Notes: generated by a model not told the origin, from the letters alone. Positions 1-8,801 are shown, counted from the first letter of the stretch. The stretch is DNA of 64,000 bases from Chromobacterium aquaticum (GCF_021129195.1 NZ_JAJOHW010000072.1:1-64000), one strand, 5' to 3'. Program-made: numbers and translations.

Positions 1-102
1 GCCCTGGGCGCTGACTTCGCCACGCGCGCCCAGCAAGGCCCAGGGCAGGCCCGGTTCGCTATCGGGCCAGCCAGCCCGCAAATACAATCTAAGCGTTGTC
101 AT
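1..102 (-). CDS. gspL: Type II secretion protein GspL, N-terminal fragment (cut by window edge)
   Basis: Only the first 34 codons lie in the window; the gene continues past base 1. The ATG at 102 is followed by a peptide with LRLYLRAGWPD and LPWALLG, which fits the start of the cytoplasmic actin-like domain of GspL, the inner-membrane protein that tethers the GspE ATPase. The start overlaps the last 14 bases of gspK, and gspL is the expected gene after gspK in these operons. The identity rests on position and a short match, so it is good but not complete. Confidence 0.75.
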   Translation of the reverse strand, partial: MTTLRLYLRAGWPDSEPGLPWALLGARGEVSAQG

Positions 103-1096
103 TCTGGTTTCCATTTCCCCTGGCCGGCTGCGGCCGCCCGGCGCCGTCTTGCCGCCACAGCGCCTTCACCACGTTCATATTGCTGTAGATCAGCGCCCGC
201 ATGTCCAGGCGCGCGCGTTCCAGCCGCGCCGAGCTGTCCAGCATGAAATAATTCGAGGCCGCCGCGATATCGGTGTCGGCGATGATGCCGGGCGCCGGCA
301 GCCGCGCCTTGAAATCATTGGCGTCCTTGTAGTAATTGACCTTGCGCTGGTTGAGCAGCACCAGCAGATTGCCGTCGCCGACCCCCGGCAACAGCGTTTT
401 CATCACCGCCGGCGTGGCGGTGTTGATATTGATCTGACTGACCTCCGCCGGCAGCGCCGCAACATGCGGCAGCAGCTTGTCCAACACCTCCGGGGTATAG
501 CCCGGCACCCAGCGCAGCATTTCCACTCGCAGCAGCGGATGGCCCGGCGCCGCCGCGCCCGGCTCCGGCAGCCGGCTTTCGCCTGCGGGCTGGCTGGCCT
601 CGTCCTGGTCCTTGCCGCCGCGCAACTGCTTGACCAGCGGATCGGACAAACGGGTAGGCAGGCCCAGCGTGGTCAGCAGCCGCTTGTAGAACACCAGCTG
701 CCGCGCATTGGGCTGGCCGTTCTGCACCAGCGAATTCAGATTGAAGCGCCCTTGCAGATCGCTCAACTGCCCGGCCACGGTCACGCCCTGGGCCTCGGTC
801 TGCGGCAGCGGCTGCGCCCACAGCTGGGACAAGGCCACCACGCCGTTGCCGGCCGCGCCGTTGTTGAAGCGCAGGATTTCCATCGCCCAGCCCAGACCGG
901 CGTCGGCCACCAGCCTCAGCTGGGCGCGATTGCGGTCGTTGTCGAGCTGATGCCACCACAGGCCTTGCTGCCACAACACCAGCGAGGCCGCGGTGGTGGC
1001 CAGCGCCACGATCAGCAAGGCCATGATCACCGCCATGCCTTGTTGCTTCCCGCGCGGCCCCGACTTCATGGCAATGCCCATATCCGTTTCGCCCAT
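89..1096 (-). CDS. gspK: Type II secretion minor pseudopilin GspK
   Basis: 335 aa. GspK caps the pseudopilus tip together with GspI and GspJ. Near the N terminus a basic leader ends in QQG, followed by the hydrophobic stretch MAVIMALLIVALATT, a prepilin cleavage site. The Glu expected at +5 of mature pilins is absent, as is typical of GspK. A large periplasmic domain follows, with INTAT and PGVGDGN segments resembling the helix-hairpin-helix-like part of the family. The start overlaps the end of gspJ and the end overlaps gspL. An internal ATG at 1069 would give a shorter, more usual leader and cannot be excluded. Confidence 0.93.
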   Translation of the reverse strand: MGETDMGIAMKSGPRGKQQGMAVIMALLIVALATTAASLVLWQQGLWWHQLDNDRNRAQLRLVADAGLGWAMEILRFNNGAAGNGVVALSQLWAQPLPQTEAQGVTVAGQLSDLQGRFNLNSLVQNGQPNARQLVFYKRLLTTLGLPTRLSDPLVKQLRGGKDQDEASQPAGESRLPEPGAAAPGHPLLRVEMLRWVPGYTPEVLDKLLPHVAALPAEVSQININTATPAVMKTLLPGVGDGNLLVLLNQRKVNYYKDANDFKARLPAPGIIADTDIAAASNYFMLDSSARLERARLDMRALIYSNMNVVKALWRQDGAGRPQPARGNGNQNDNA

Positions 1097-1638
1097 TCAT
1101 TGCCCGGCATGCGGATGCGCATTTCCAGCGCGCGCGGGCTGCGCGAGGGACTAGCCTCGCGCGGCGGCCAGTTGTCCAGCCAATTGCCGTCGTCTAGCAG
1201 CACGCGCCAACGCACCGCGGCATCCTTGCCCAGCAGCGTGTACGCGGTCGGCGCCGCGCCCTGGGCGTCGCCGGCGGCCCAACTGAGCCCTTGCGCGCCG
1301 GCGCGGTAGCTGATGCGCTCCTCGCCGCCGGGATAGCGAGCGGAAAAATTCTGCAAGGTCAGCGTCTGGCCGTCGCCATCGCTTTGCAACAGCAGCTGGC
1401 TGGCGCCGAGGCTGGGCCCCTGGCCTTGCGTCGGCGCCGGCACCTGGCCGCTCAGATCGCCTTCCAGCCGCCGGAACGCGCGCGCCGCGTCCACCCATTG
1501 CTGGCTGGTCTGCATCAGGCGTTCGCGCGAAATCAGCAAGGAGCCGAAGGCCTTGTAGCCGAGCACCGACAGGATGGCGAGCAAGCTCATCGCCACCAGG
1601 ATCTCGATCAAGGTCATCCCGTCCTGCCGGCCGCGCAT
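1066..1638 (-). CDS. gspJ: Type II secretion minor pseudopilin GspJ
   Basis: 190 aa. The chosen start gives MRGRQDGMTLIEILVAM, a class III prepilin leader with cleavage after Gly7 and the conserved Glu at +5. The open frame extends further upstream, but that part overlaps gspI in another frame and has no leader. The ATG at 1638 overlaps the gspI stop as ATGA, which indicates translational coupling. The protein should sit at the pseudopilus tip with GspI and GspK after processing by the prepilin peptidase. Its C-terminal end overlaps the start of gspK by about 30 bases. Confidence 0.93.
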   Translation of the reverse strand: MRGRQDGMTLIEILVAMSLLAILSVLGYKAFGSLLISRERLMQTSQQWVDAARAFRRLEGDLSGQVPAPTQGQGPSLGASQLLLQSDGDGQTLTLQNFSARYPGGEERISYRAGAQGLSWAAGDAQGAAPTAYTLLGKDAAVRWRVLLDDGNWLDNWPPREASPSRSPRALEMRIRMPGNEWAKRIWALP

Positions 1639-2018
1639 CACGAGCCGCCTCCGGCGTTCATGCGCAGATAACCGGTCATCTCGGCCAGCACGTAACGGCT
1701 GTCGCTCTGGGCCAGCACCCGCACCACCACTTTGCGGAAATTGGGGTTCGGAGTCTGGCTGATCACACGCTGCCAACGCCAGCGCGCACCGTCGTCTTCC
1801 AGCTCTCCCGCCTGCTCGCCCACTTCCGGCCATTCCCGGCGCGCCTGCATCAGCGCGATCATGTTCTGCGCTTCCCAGGCCGCCTGCATCCGGCGCTTCA
1901 TGCCTTCGCCATTGTCGGCGGCCAGGCCGGTGGCGCGCAGCAGCGCGCCCAAGGCCACGGCGATGATGGCCAGCGCCACCAGCACCTCAAACAGCGTAAA
2001 CCCGCGCACGCATCTCAT
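1638..2018 (-). CDS. gspI: Type II secretion minor pseudopilin GspI
   Basis: 126 aa, a usual length for GspI. The N terminus MRCVRGFTLFEVLVALAII has the Gly-Phe cleavage site and Glu at +5. The start at 2018 overlaps the gspH stop by four bases. The longer open frame upstream is a shadow of gspH. The rest, with the WQ and NF segments of a short beta domain, fits the minor pseudopilin that nucleates the GspI-J-K tip complex. Confidence 0.93.
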   Translation of the reverse strand: MRCVRGFTLFEVLVALAIIAVALGALLRATGLAADNGEGMKRRMQAAWEAQNMIALMQARREWPEVGEQAGELEDDGARWRWQRVISQTPNPNFRKVVVRVLAQSDSRYVLAEMTGYLRMNAGGGS

Positions 2019-2491
2019 TGGCCTTCGTCCACCTGGCTGCGCCCCAGCGGCGACAGTGTCACCGCCAGCCGGCGGGTGTCGGTCTTGATTTCCAGCGCCA
2101 GCGCGTTGGCGCGGCCGTCCTGCCACAGCGGCAGCGGCCGACCCACCGGCCAGGGCTGGCCGTCCAGCAGCAGGGCCCCGCCATGGATGCCTTCCGGCCA
2201 CAAGCGGTCGGCCAACAGTTCGTCGTTGGCGCCGCCCCAGTCGCCGTTGTCGCCGCGACGGCGAAAGCCGTAGCCCTTGGCGTCGGCCACCAACGCCAGC
2301 GGATCGCCCATTTCGGCGGCGTCCGCCGCCTGTTCCAGCACCCGTGCCAGCCGATAGGCCTCGTCCGAGGCCTGGCGATGGGTGTCCGGCCGCATGCTCA
2401 GCGTCACCGTGGTGGCCAGCACCCCGATGATCAGCATCACCACCATCACTTCTATCAGGGTGAAGCCGCGCGCCGGCACGGAGGAAGTCAT
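2015..2491 (-). CDS. gspH: Type II secretion minor pseudopilin GspH
   Basis: 158 aa. The leader MTSSVPARG is followed by FTLIEVMVVMLIIGVLATTV, a textbook prepilin N terminus with Glu at +5. The remaining ~125 residues form the beta-rich globular domain of GspH, which links the major pseudopilin shaft to the I-J-K tip. It lies 13 bases after gspG and overlaps gspI by four bases. Gene order identifies it as H; no residue alone separates it from related minor pilins. Confidence 0.92.
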   Translation of the reverse strand: MTSSVPARGFTLIEVMVVMLIIGVLATTVTLSMRPDTHRQASDEAYRLARVLEQAADAAEMGDPLALVADAKGYGFRRRGDNGDWGGANDELLADRLWPEGIHGGALLLDGQPWPVGRPLPLWQDGRANALALEIKTDTRRLAVTLSPLGRSQVDEGQ

Positions 2492-2504
2492 CGGCGAGCC
2501 AACC

Positions 2505-2948
2505 TTACTTGACTACGTCCCAGTTGCCGATATCGGCGTCCACGCCCTCGCCGCCCGGCTCGCCGTCGGCGCCGAAGCTCCAGATGTCGATCTCGCCGTG
2601 GGTGCCCGGATTCGCGTACTGGTAGGGATTGCCCCACGGGTCCTTGGGCAGGCGCTCCAGATAACCGCCCGGTTTCCAGTTTTTCGGTTCCGGCGCCGAG
2701 CTCGGTTTCTGCACCAGCGCCTGCAGGCCCTGGTCGCTGCTGGGATAGCGGCCGTTGTCCAGGCGGTACAGCTTCAGGGCCTGGCTCAAGGCGCCCAAGT
2801 CCTGCTTGGCGGCGACGGCGCGCGCCTCGTCCGGGCGGCTCATCACCTTGGGCACCACCAGTGCCGCCAGCACGCCGAGGATCACGATCACGACCATGAT
2901 TTCGATCAGGGTGAAGCCGCGTTGGGCCGCTTGGGAAAGGTGTCGCAT
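2505..2948 (-). CDS. gspG: Type II secretion major pseudopilin GspG
   Basis: 147 aa. This is the main subunit of the pseudopilus that pushes folded substrates through GspD. The start at 2948 has an AGGAG six bases upstream and gives [11 protein letters not shown], cleaved before [19 protein letters not shown]. The conserved GspG features are visible: the long helix with [17 protein letters not shown], the YP-S-QGLQALV turn, the DPWGNPYQY motif, and a C-terminal loop with [15 protein letters not shown] that binds calcium in characterised GspG proteins. Earlier in-frame ATGs (2966, 3032) overlap the small upstream gene and were not used. Confidence 0.97.
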   Translation of the reverse strand: MRHLSQAAQRGFTLIEIMVVIVILGVLAALVVPKVMSRPDEARAVAAKQDLGALSQALKLYRLDNGRYPSSDQGLQALVQKPSSAPEPKNWKPGGYLERLPKDPWGNPYQYANPGTHGEIDIWSFGADGEPGGEGVDADIGNWDVVK

Positions 2949-2976
2949 ATCTGCTCCTACTGCCATATGTTCAGGG

Positions 2977-3237
2977 TTAAAACAGCGAGGGGCCGTCGCC
3001 GGACAGCGCCCACACGCCGGACGGGCCGGCATTGGCCGGCTTCAATTGGCCGAGCTTTCTCAGCTCCGCCGCCGCCCAGCTCATATCGTACTGCCAGGTG
3101 TAAAACAATTCGGTGCCTTCCAGCTCGCGCTGATGCGCGTGCCAGATATGCTTGGCCACCGTCAGCCGCTCCGCCTTGCCGCCGTGCGCGGCCAACGCTT
3201 CCAACACCCATTGCTGCAAAACCGCCTTGTGAGACAT
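2977..3237 (-). CDS. Small winged-helix-like protein of unknown function inside the gsp operon
   Basis: 86 aa, with no signal peptide or membrane segment, so probably cytoplasmic. I do not recognise it as a known Gsp component. The pattern [12 protein letters not shown] followed by GVWALSGDG resembles the recognition helix and wing of the winged-helix domain found at the N terminus of Mrr-type restriction proteins; here it would stand alone. It sits exactly between gspF (24 bases after its stop) and gspG (28 bases before its start) in the same orientation, so it is almost certainly co-transcribed with the secretion genes. It could be a regulator or a passenger gene. The fold is inferred by eye. 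Confidence 0.7.
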   Translation of the reverse strand: MSHKAVLQQWVLEALAAHGGKAERLTVAKHIWHAHQRELEGTELFYTWQYDMSWAAAELRKLGQLKPANAGPSGVWALSGDGPSLF

Positions 3238-3261
3238 TGCCGTGCTTCTTTCCGCAAAAAA

Positions 3262-4473
3262 TCAATGCACCATCTGGTTCATGTCGATGATGGGCATCAT
3301 GATGGCCAGCACGATCAACAAGACCATGCCGCCCATGAACAGGATCAGCAGCGGCTCCATCAGCGTGGTGAAGGTGGCGAGCTTGCGCTCGACTTCCTGC
3401 TCCTGCTGCTGGGCGGCGCGGTCCAGCATATGGGCCAGCGTGCCGCTGGATTCGCCGCTGCCGATCAGATGAATCAGCACCGGCGGGAATTGGCGGGTGG
3501 CGTGCAGCGCGCGCGACAACGCCACGCCTTCGCGCACCTTGGCCATCGCCTCGCTGACCGCGTCCTGCATCGGCAGCAGCGTCATCAGCCCGCGCGCCGT
3601 TTCCAGCGCGGTCAGCAGCGGCACGCCGCTGCCCACCAGGATGGACAGGGTACTGGCCATGCGCGCGGTGTTGAGCGCGCGCAGCAGCCGGCCGAACACC
3701 GGCAGTTTCAGCAGCCGGGCATGGAAGCGCCGCTTCAGCGCCGGCGCGCGCAGAGCACGCACGGTCAGGAACAGCGCGGCGACGATGCCGACCAGCAGCG
3801 CGACGCCCCACTGGCGCAGAAAATCGCTGGCGGCCACCAGCGCCCGGGTCAGGAAGGGCAAGGTCTGCTTGGTCTGGGCGAACACGCTGACCACCTGCGG
3901 CACCACATAGCTCATCAGGCCGGCCACCACCAGGATGGCCACCACGGTAACCACCGCCGGATAGGCCATCGCCAGCATCACTTTCTGCTGGGTGTTCTGG
4001 CGCTTGTCCAGGTATTCGGCCAAGCGCGCCATCACGGTGTCGAGATGGCCGGACTGTTCGCCAGCCTGGACCAGGGAACGATACAGCGGAAAAAACACGC
4101 CGGGCGCGGCGGCCAGCGCCTGGGCGAAGCTCTTGCCTTCCAGGATGTCGCTGCGCAAGGCAGCCAGCACGGTGCGGCTGCGCGGATGCTCGCACTGCTC
4201 GGTCACCGCGGTCAGCGCCTTTTCCAGCGGCAGGCCGGCGTTGAGCAAGGTGGACAGCTGTTCGGTGATCATCACCAGCTCCGCGCGCGGCAGGCCGCGG
4301 CGCAAGGCGATGCTGCCGGCGTCGCCGCTCTTGGCGTTGACGCTTTCCACCTCCACCGGCAGCAGGCCGCGCTCACGCAGCTGGCTGCGCGCGGCGCGCG
4401 CGGAATCGGCCTCGAGCAGGCCTTTCTGCTCCTTGCCGGCGGGATTGAGCGCGGTGAAACGGAAGGCGGCCAT
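3262..4473 (-). CDS. gspF: Type II secretion inner-membrane platform protein GspF
   Basis: 403 aa, the normal GspF length. Two repeated cytoplasmic domains can be seen, each with the LxTLLxAGLPLxxAL pattern (LSTLLNAGLPLEKAL near residue 75; STLSILVGSGVPLLTAL near residue 270). There are three hydrophobic segments, around 170-190, 215-235 and the C terminus (ILFMGGMVLLIVLAIMMPI). GspF forms the membrane platform on which GspE drives pseudopilus assembly. The start overlaps the last base of the gspE stop. It is followed by the small winged-helix-like gene instead of directly by gspG. Confidence 0.96.
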   Translation of the reverse strand: MAAFRFTALNPAGKEQKGLLEADSARAARSQLRERGLLPVEVESVNAKSGDAGSIALRRGLPRAELVMITEQLSTLLNAGLPLEKALTAVTEQCEHPRSRTVLAALRSDILEGKSFAQALAAAPGVFFPLYRSLVQAGEQSGHLDTVMARLAEYLDKRQNTQQKVMLAMAYPAVVTVVAILVVAGLMSYVVPQVVSVFAQTKQTLPFLTRALVAASDFLRQWGVALLVGIVAALFLTVRALRAPALKRRFHARLLKLPVFGRLLRALNTARMASTLSILVGSGVPLLTALETARGLMTLLPMQDAVSEAMAKVREGVALSRALHATRQFPPVLIHLIGSGESSGTLAHMLDRAAQQQEQEVERKLATFTTLMEPLLILFMGGMVLLIVLAIMMPIIDMNQMVH

Positions 4474-5933
4474 CAGTTTCTCGTCACCCGCATGATTTCT
4501 TCCAGCGAGGTCTCGCCGGCCTTGACCCAGCGCAGGCCGTCGTCGCGCAGCGAGCGCATGCCATGGCGGGCGGCGTGATCGCGCATTTTCTGTTCCGAGG
4601 CGCGGTCGTGGATCAGGCGCTGCAGCGCATCGTCGACCAGCAGCAGCTCATAGACGCCGTAGCGCCCCTTGTAGCCGGAATGGCCGCAGACCGGGCAGCC
4701 CACCGGCCGGTAATGCGGGGTATCCGCCGCGCCTTCCAACGGCACCGGATGCGGCGCCTTGCACTGCGGGCACAGCCGGCGCACCAGGCGCTGCGCCATC
4801 ACCCCCAGCAGGCTGGACGCCAGCAGGAAGGGTTCGACGCCCATGTCCACCAAGCGCGTCACCGCCGAGGCGGCGTCGTTGGTGTGCAGCGTGGCCAGCA
4901 CCAGGTGGCCGGTCAGCGAGGCCTGCACCGCGATCTGCGCGGTTTCCAGGTCGCGGATCTCGCCTATCATCACCACATCAGGATCCTGACGCAGAATCGC
5001 GCGCAGCGCCTTGGCGAAACTCATGTCGATGCGCGGATTGACCTGGGTCTGACCCACGCCGTCCAGGTGATACTCCACCGGGTCTTCCACCGTCATGATA
5101 TTGGTGTGCTGGGCGTCCAGGCGGGACAGCGCCGCGTACAAGGTGGTGGTCTTGCCCGAGCCGGTGGGGCCGGTGACCAGCAGAATGCCGTGCGGCTGGC
5201 GGATCACCTTGTCCACCGCCTGCAGAGTGTCCGCCGCCATGCCCAGCGTGGCCAGGTCGAGACGGGCGTTTTCCTTGTCCAGCAGGCGCAGCACCACGCG
5301 CTCGCCGTGGCTGGTGGGCAGGGTGGACACCCGCACATCCACCGGGCGGCCGCCCAGGCGCAGCGAGATGCGGCCGTCCTGCGGAATGCGTTTTTCCGCG
5401 ATGTCGAGATTGGCCATGATCTTGATCCGCGACACCATGGCCGCGTGCAAGGCGCGATGCGGGCTGACCACGTCGCGCAGCGAGCCGTCCAGGCGAAAGC
5501 GCACCACCGAGCGGTCTTCGAAGGCCTCGATGTGGATGTCGGAGGCGCCGTCGCGCAGCGCCTGGGTCAGCAAGGCGTTGATCATGCGGATGATGGGCGC
5601 GTCGCCCTCGCTTTCCAGCAAATCCTCCACCGTCGGCAAGGACTCCACCATCTGGGTCAGGTCCAGGTCCTGGCCGATATCGTCCACCACCTCGGCCGCC
5701 GCGCCGTCGCGGTTGGCGTAGTGCTCGGACAGGCGCTTGTCGAACAGCGCCGCTTCCAGCGTCTCGATGCCGGACAAGCCCTGGCCGTGCAGACGCAACA
5801 CTTCGGCCCAGGCCTCGGGCCGGCAGTCCTCGCGCAGCAGCAGATGGCGGCCGCTCTCCCCGTCCAGCAGGATCACGCCGTTGGCGCGCGCGAACGGAAA
5901 GGCCAGCGTCGGCGACAGCTTGGGCTTGTTCAT
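4473..5933 (-). CDS. gspE: Type II secretion ATPase GspE
   Basis: 486 aa. Hexameric cytoplasmic ATPase that powers pseudopilus growth. Visible elements are a Walker A (GPTGSGKTTTLYA, near residue 255), an Asp box and Walker B (DPDVVMIGEIRD), a His box (TGHLVLATLHTND), and a C-terminal zinc-binding tetracysteine made of CPQC and CPVC separated by about 22 residues (near 385-415). The N-terminal domain is short compared with PilB of the same window. The start overlaps the gspD stop as ATGA. The nucleotide site appears intact. Confidence 0.97.
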   Translation of the reverse strand: MNKPKLSPTLAFPFARANGVILLDGESGRHLLLREDCRPEAWAEVLRLHGQGLSGIETLEAALFDKRLSEHYANRDGAAAEVVDDIGQDLDLTQMVESLPTVEDLLESEGDAPIIRMINALLTQALRDGASDIHIEAFEDRSVVRFRLDGSLRDVVSPHRALHAAMVSRIKIMANLDIAEKRIPQDGRISLRLGGRPVDVRVSTLPTSHGERVVLRLLDKENARLDLATLGMAADTLQAVDKVIRQPHGILLVTGPTGSGKTTTLYAALSRLDAQHTNIMTVEDPVEYHLDGVGQTQVNPRIDMSFAKALRAILRQDPDVVMIGEIRDLETAQIAVQASLTGHLVLATLHTNDAASAVTRLVDMGVEPFLLASSLLGVMAQRLVRRLCPQCKAPHPVPLEGAADTPHYRPVGCPVCGHSGYKGRYGVYELLLVDDALQRLIHDRASEQKMRDHAARHGMRSLRDDGLRWVKAGETSLEEIMRVTRN

Positions 5934-8077
5934 TTCGGCTGCGCCTTCAGGCTCTGCTCCAGCGTGGAGCGGATACCGCCCTCCGGCAGCGATTTCAGCG
6001 CCGAATCCAAGTTCATCTGCAGCTTTTCCTTCTCGACCTTTTGGCCCTCGCCGATGATGTAGTTGTAACGATCGGTGGCGATGGAACGCGCGCCCAGATC
6101 ATCGCGAATGATGGTGGGCTTGATGAAGATCATCAGATTGGTCTTGTTGCGCTGCTTGTTGCTGTAGCGGAACAAAGCGCCCAGCCACGGGATGTCGCCC
6201 AGCAGCGGCACCTTGCTCTCATTGTCGCTCACCGTTTCCTGCAGCAGGCCGCCGATGGCGATGATGCCGCTGTCGTCGACATTGGCGATGGTCTCGATCA
6301 GGCGTTTGTTGGTAGTCGGCCCTTGCGGGTTCTTCTCGGTGCCCGGCACGATGGTGGACGCTTCCTGCAGAATCTTCATGCGGATGGAACCGCCTTCGGA
6401 AATCTGCGGCGTGATTTCCAGGTTGAAGCCTATGGTCTTGCGGTCATAGGTCTGGAAGGGATTGACCGCGCCGCCGCTGCTGCCGCCGGTATTGCTGTAC
6501 TGGCCGGTCAGAATGGGCACTTCCTGGCCGATCTGGATCTTGGCCTTCTCATTGTCCATCGCCATCAAGGACGGGCTGGACACGATGTTGCCGCCCACCT
6601 CGGTTTCCATCGCCTTGGCCAGCGCACCCATGTTCAGCACGGTGCCGATGCCGGGAATATTGACCGTGCCCTTGACCCAGCCCACGTTCAGGCCGCCGGA
6701 GCCGGCCAGAGTGCCCAGCGGCGTGGCGGCGGTGCCGCCGGCCAGCGCGCCGCCGGACAAGCCGATGATGCCGGGGCCGCTGTTGCCGGGGAAGTTGGTG
6801 CCACCGAACACGCCGGCGCCGTTGCCATTGAGCGCGCCCAGCGCCTGCCATTGCACGCCCAGCTCCATCGCCCGCTGCGCGGCCACCTCCACCACCAACG
6901 CTTCCACCAGCACTTGGGCGCGGCGTTTGTCCAGCAGGTCGATGACATTGCGCAGATTCTGGTACATCGCGTCCGGCACGTTCAGGATTAGCGCGTTATT
7001 GGTGGGATCGGCCTGGATCATGGAGCCGCCGCCGCCGGCGCCGCTGCTGCTGCCGCTGGCCGCGCTGTCGCCGCCCACCGGGCTGGCCGCCTGCGCGGCG
7101 CTGGACGAAGACGCGGACGAAGCGCTGGAGCCACTGCTCGAGCTGCTTTGGTTCAACAAGCTGGAACTGGAGCCGCCATTGGTCGACACCGCGGTGCGCC
7201 CCTGCAGCGGGCCGGCGTCGCCGGTCATCAAGGCGCGCAGCGTCTGCGCCACCTTGCCGGCCTCGGCGTTTTTCAGATAGACCACGCGCACATTGGCGCC
7301 GGCCTGACTGGGCTGATCCAGCAGCTTGAGCAGGCTTTTGACCTTGCCTATCTTGCCGGGGGTATCGGCGCGCACCATCAGCACATTGGCGCGCGCGTCG
7401 GGAATAATGGTAGTTTTGCCGCCGTCGGCGCCAGCGCCGCTGTCCTGCAGCAGCTTGTTCAGGCTGCCGGCCAACTCCACCGCGGAGCCGAACAACACCG
7501 GTATCACCACGGTATCGCCAGCGGCGGCGCTTTCGATCGAATCAATGATGGACTCGATGCGCTGGATATTGTCGGCGTAGTCGGTAACGATCAGCGCATT
7601 GGACTGCGGATAGGCGGCAATGGTGTTGTTGGGCGACACGATGGGCCGGATCACCGGCACCAACTGATTGGCGTTGCCGTATTTGAGCGTGAACACCTTG
7701 GTGATCAGGCGGTCGCCGTCGCCGCGTGGAATGCCCTTGCTGGCCTTGGCGTGCAGCTTGGCGTCGGCCTCCGGCACGATCTTGACCACGCCGCCGCCCT
7801 CCACCGCGGAAAAGCCCTGCAAGCGCAGCGATGACAACAAGATCTGGTAGGACAGCGCGCGCGGCACCGGCTTGCTGGACACGATGTTGACCGTGCCTTT
7901 CACCCGCGGGTCGATGATGAAGTTCTTGCCGGTGATCTCGCCTATCGCCTTGACCACGGTTTCGATGTCGGCGTTGACGAAGTTGAGCATCACCGCGTCA
8001 TTCTGCGGCGCGGCGGCCAGGACGGCATTGCAACTGTAGACCAGGGCCAGGATGGCGACGAGTTTGTGGACACGCAT
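5930..8077 (-). CDS. gspD: Type II secretion outer-membrane secretin GspD
   Basis: 715 aa. A signal peptide (MRVHKLVAILALVYSCNAVLA) is followed by the N0 domain (VMLNFVNADIETVVKAIGEI), N1-N3 repeats, and the secretin core with the VPILTGQ and NKRxLET-type motifs and the C-terminal PLLGDIPWLGALF signature. The protein forms the gated outer-membrane channel. Between two N domains, at about residues 305-352, there is a long Ser/Ala/Gly linker. A C-terminal S domain for a pilotin is not evident, although about 50 residues follow the core. It lies 13 bases after gspC. Confidence 0.97.
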   Translation of the reverse strand: MRVHKLVAILALVYSCNAVLAAAPQNDAVMLNFVNADIETVVKAIGEITGKNFIIDPRVKGTVNIVSSKPVPRALSYQILLSSLRLQGFSAVEGGGVVKIVPEADAKLHAKASKGIPRGDGDRLITKVFTLKYGNANQLVPVIRPIVSPNNTIAAYPQSNALIVTDYADNIQRIESIIDSIESAAAGDTVVIPVLFGSAVELAGSLNKLLQDSGAGADGGKTTIIPDARANVLMVRADTPGKIGKVKSLLKLLDQPSQAGANVRVVYLKNAEAGKVAQTLRALMTGDAGPLQGRTAVSTNGGSSSSLLNQSSSSSGSSASSASSSSAAQAASPVGGDSAASGSSSGAGGGGSMIQADPTNNALILNVPDAMYQNLRNVIDLLDKRRAQVLVEALVVEVAAQRAMELGVQWQALGALNGNGAGVFGGTNFPGNSGPGIIGLSGGALAGGTAATPLGTLAGSGGLNVGWVKGTVNIPGIGTVLNMGALAKAMETEVGGNIVSSPSLMAMDNEKAKIQIGQEVPILTGQYSNTGGSSGGAVNPFQTYDRKTIGFNLEITPQISEGGSIRMKILQEASTIVPGTEKNPQGPTTNKRLIETIANVDDSGIIAIGGLLQETVSDNESKVPLLGDIPWLGALFRYSNKQRNKTNLMIFIKPTIIRDDLGARSIATDRYNYIIGEGQKVEKEKLQMNLDSALKSLPEGGIRSTLEQSLKAQPK

Positions 8078-8090
8078 ATATTCAGTCTTC

Positions 8091-8720
8091 TTATTGGCGA
8101 ACCATGCTGGCGGAATCCAGCCCAGGTTGCTGCGGGGTTTCAGGATTCACAGGAACCACGGCGGGGGGAGAAACGGGAGCCTGGGACGGAGGAGCGACCG
8201 GGGACGGTATCGGCATGGACGGTGGAGCCACGCCGCCAGCGCCGCCGGAACCGGGGGCACGTTCGATCAGCGGCACGAACTGCTCGCTGCCGCCGGAGCG
8301 CATCACCACGCCGGAAGCGGTGATCCGGGCCAATTCCCAGCCGTCCGGCGTTGTCTTGCCCTGCAGCAAGGCCACCGAGCGGCCATTGTCATCGATCACG
8401 GCGAAGCCCGGCACGCCGGAAGCCTGCGGCGCGTACACGCCTATCAGCCGCACCGGCGGCAAGACAACCGCCTGCTGCGCCACCGGCTCGCCAAACCAAT
8501 GCGCAATCGCCACCTTGGCGGCGGCGGATTGCGGCGCTGGCTCGCTTAAGCCTCGCCACTGCTTGGCGGCGGGGCCGAACCACGGCGCCACGGCCGTGCC
8601 CAGCCACACGGCGGCGCCTGCCAGCGCCAGCCAGGGCAAGGCGGCGACCAGACGCCCCAGCACCGCCGCCGACGGCAACAACCGTTTCCCCTTTTCACTC
8701 CAATGGACCACTTGCTTCAT
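8091..8720 (-). CDS. gspC: Type II secretion inner-membrane protein GspC, short form
   Basis: 209 aa, shorter than the 270-300 aa of PDZ-containing GspC. A cytoplasmic segment is followed by one membrane helix (about residues 22-45) and an HR domain (about 85-165) with LIGVYAPQASG and GFAVIDDNG, the part that contacts the secretin N0 domain. The tail is rich in Pro and Ala, and no PDZ or coiled-coil domain can be seen. It is the first gene of the operon, so the operon promoter should lie just upstream. Confidence 0.9.
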   Translation of the reverse strand: MKQVVHWSEKGKRLLPSAAVLGRLVAALPWLALAGAAVWLGTAVAPWFGPAAKQWRGLSEPAPQSAAAKVAIAHWFGEPVAQQAVVLPPVRLIGVYAPQASGVPGFAVIDDNGRSVALLQGKTTPDGWELARITASGVVMRSGGSEQFVPLIERAPGSGGAGGVAPPSMPIPSPVAPPSQAPVSPPAVVPVNPETPQQPGLDSASMVRQ

Positions 8721-8734
8721 GCATTTGGGCTTCT

Positions 8735-8762
8735 GTTATATGAGATAAGCAAAGCTCCACAA
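8735..8762 (-). promoter_or_regulatory. Predicted sigma-70 promoter for the gsp operon
   Basis: Read on the minus strand, TTGTGG (8762-8757) and TATAAC (8740-8735) are separated by 16 bases, close to -35/-10 consensus, and the -10 lies about 15 bases before the gspC ATG. A 12-bp perfect palindrome, CAAGCATGCTTG (8782-8793), lies 20 bases upstream of the -35 and could be an operator. This is seen by eye only; no start site is known. Confidence 0.4.
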
Positions 8763-8801
8763 GGGGAGCCGCACGACACACCAAGCATGCTTGCTCTTGT
8801 T

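Noticed and set aside
2755-4578. Plus-strand open frame of 607 codons opposite gspF and gspG
   Set aside because: Antisense shadow: no recognisable motif, composition dominated by His, Gln and Arg, and the minus-strand genes are certain.
4563-6062. Plus-strand open frame of 499 codons opposite gspE
   Set aside because: Antisense shadow with no protein family signal; gspE is intact on the other strand.
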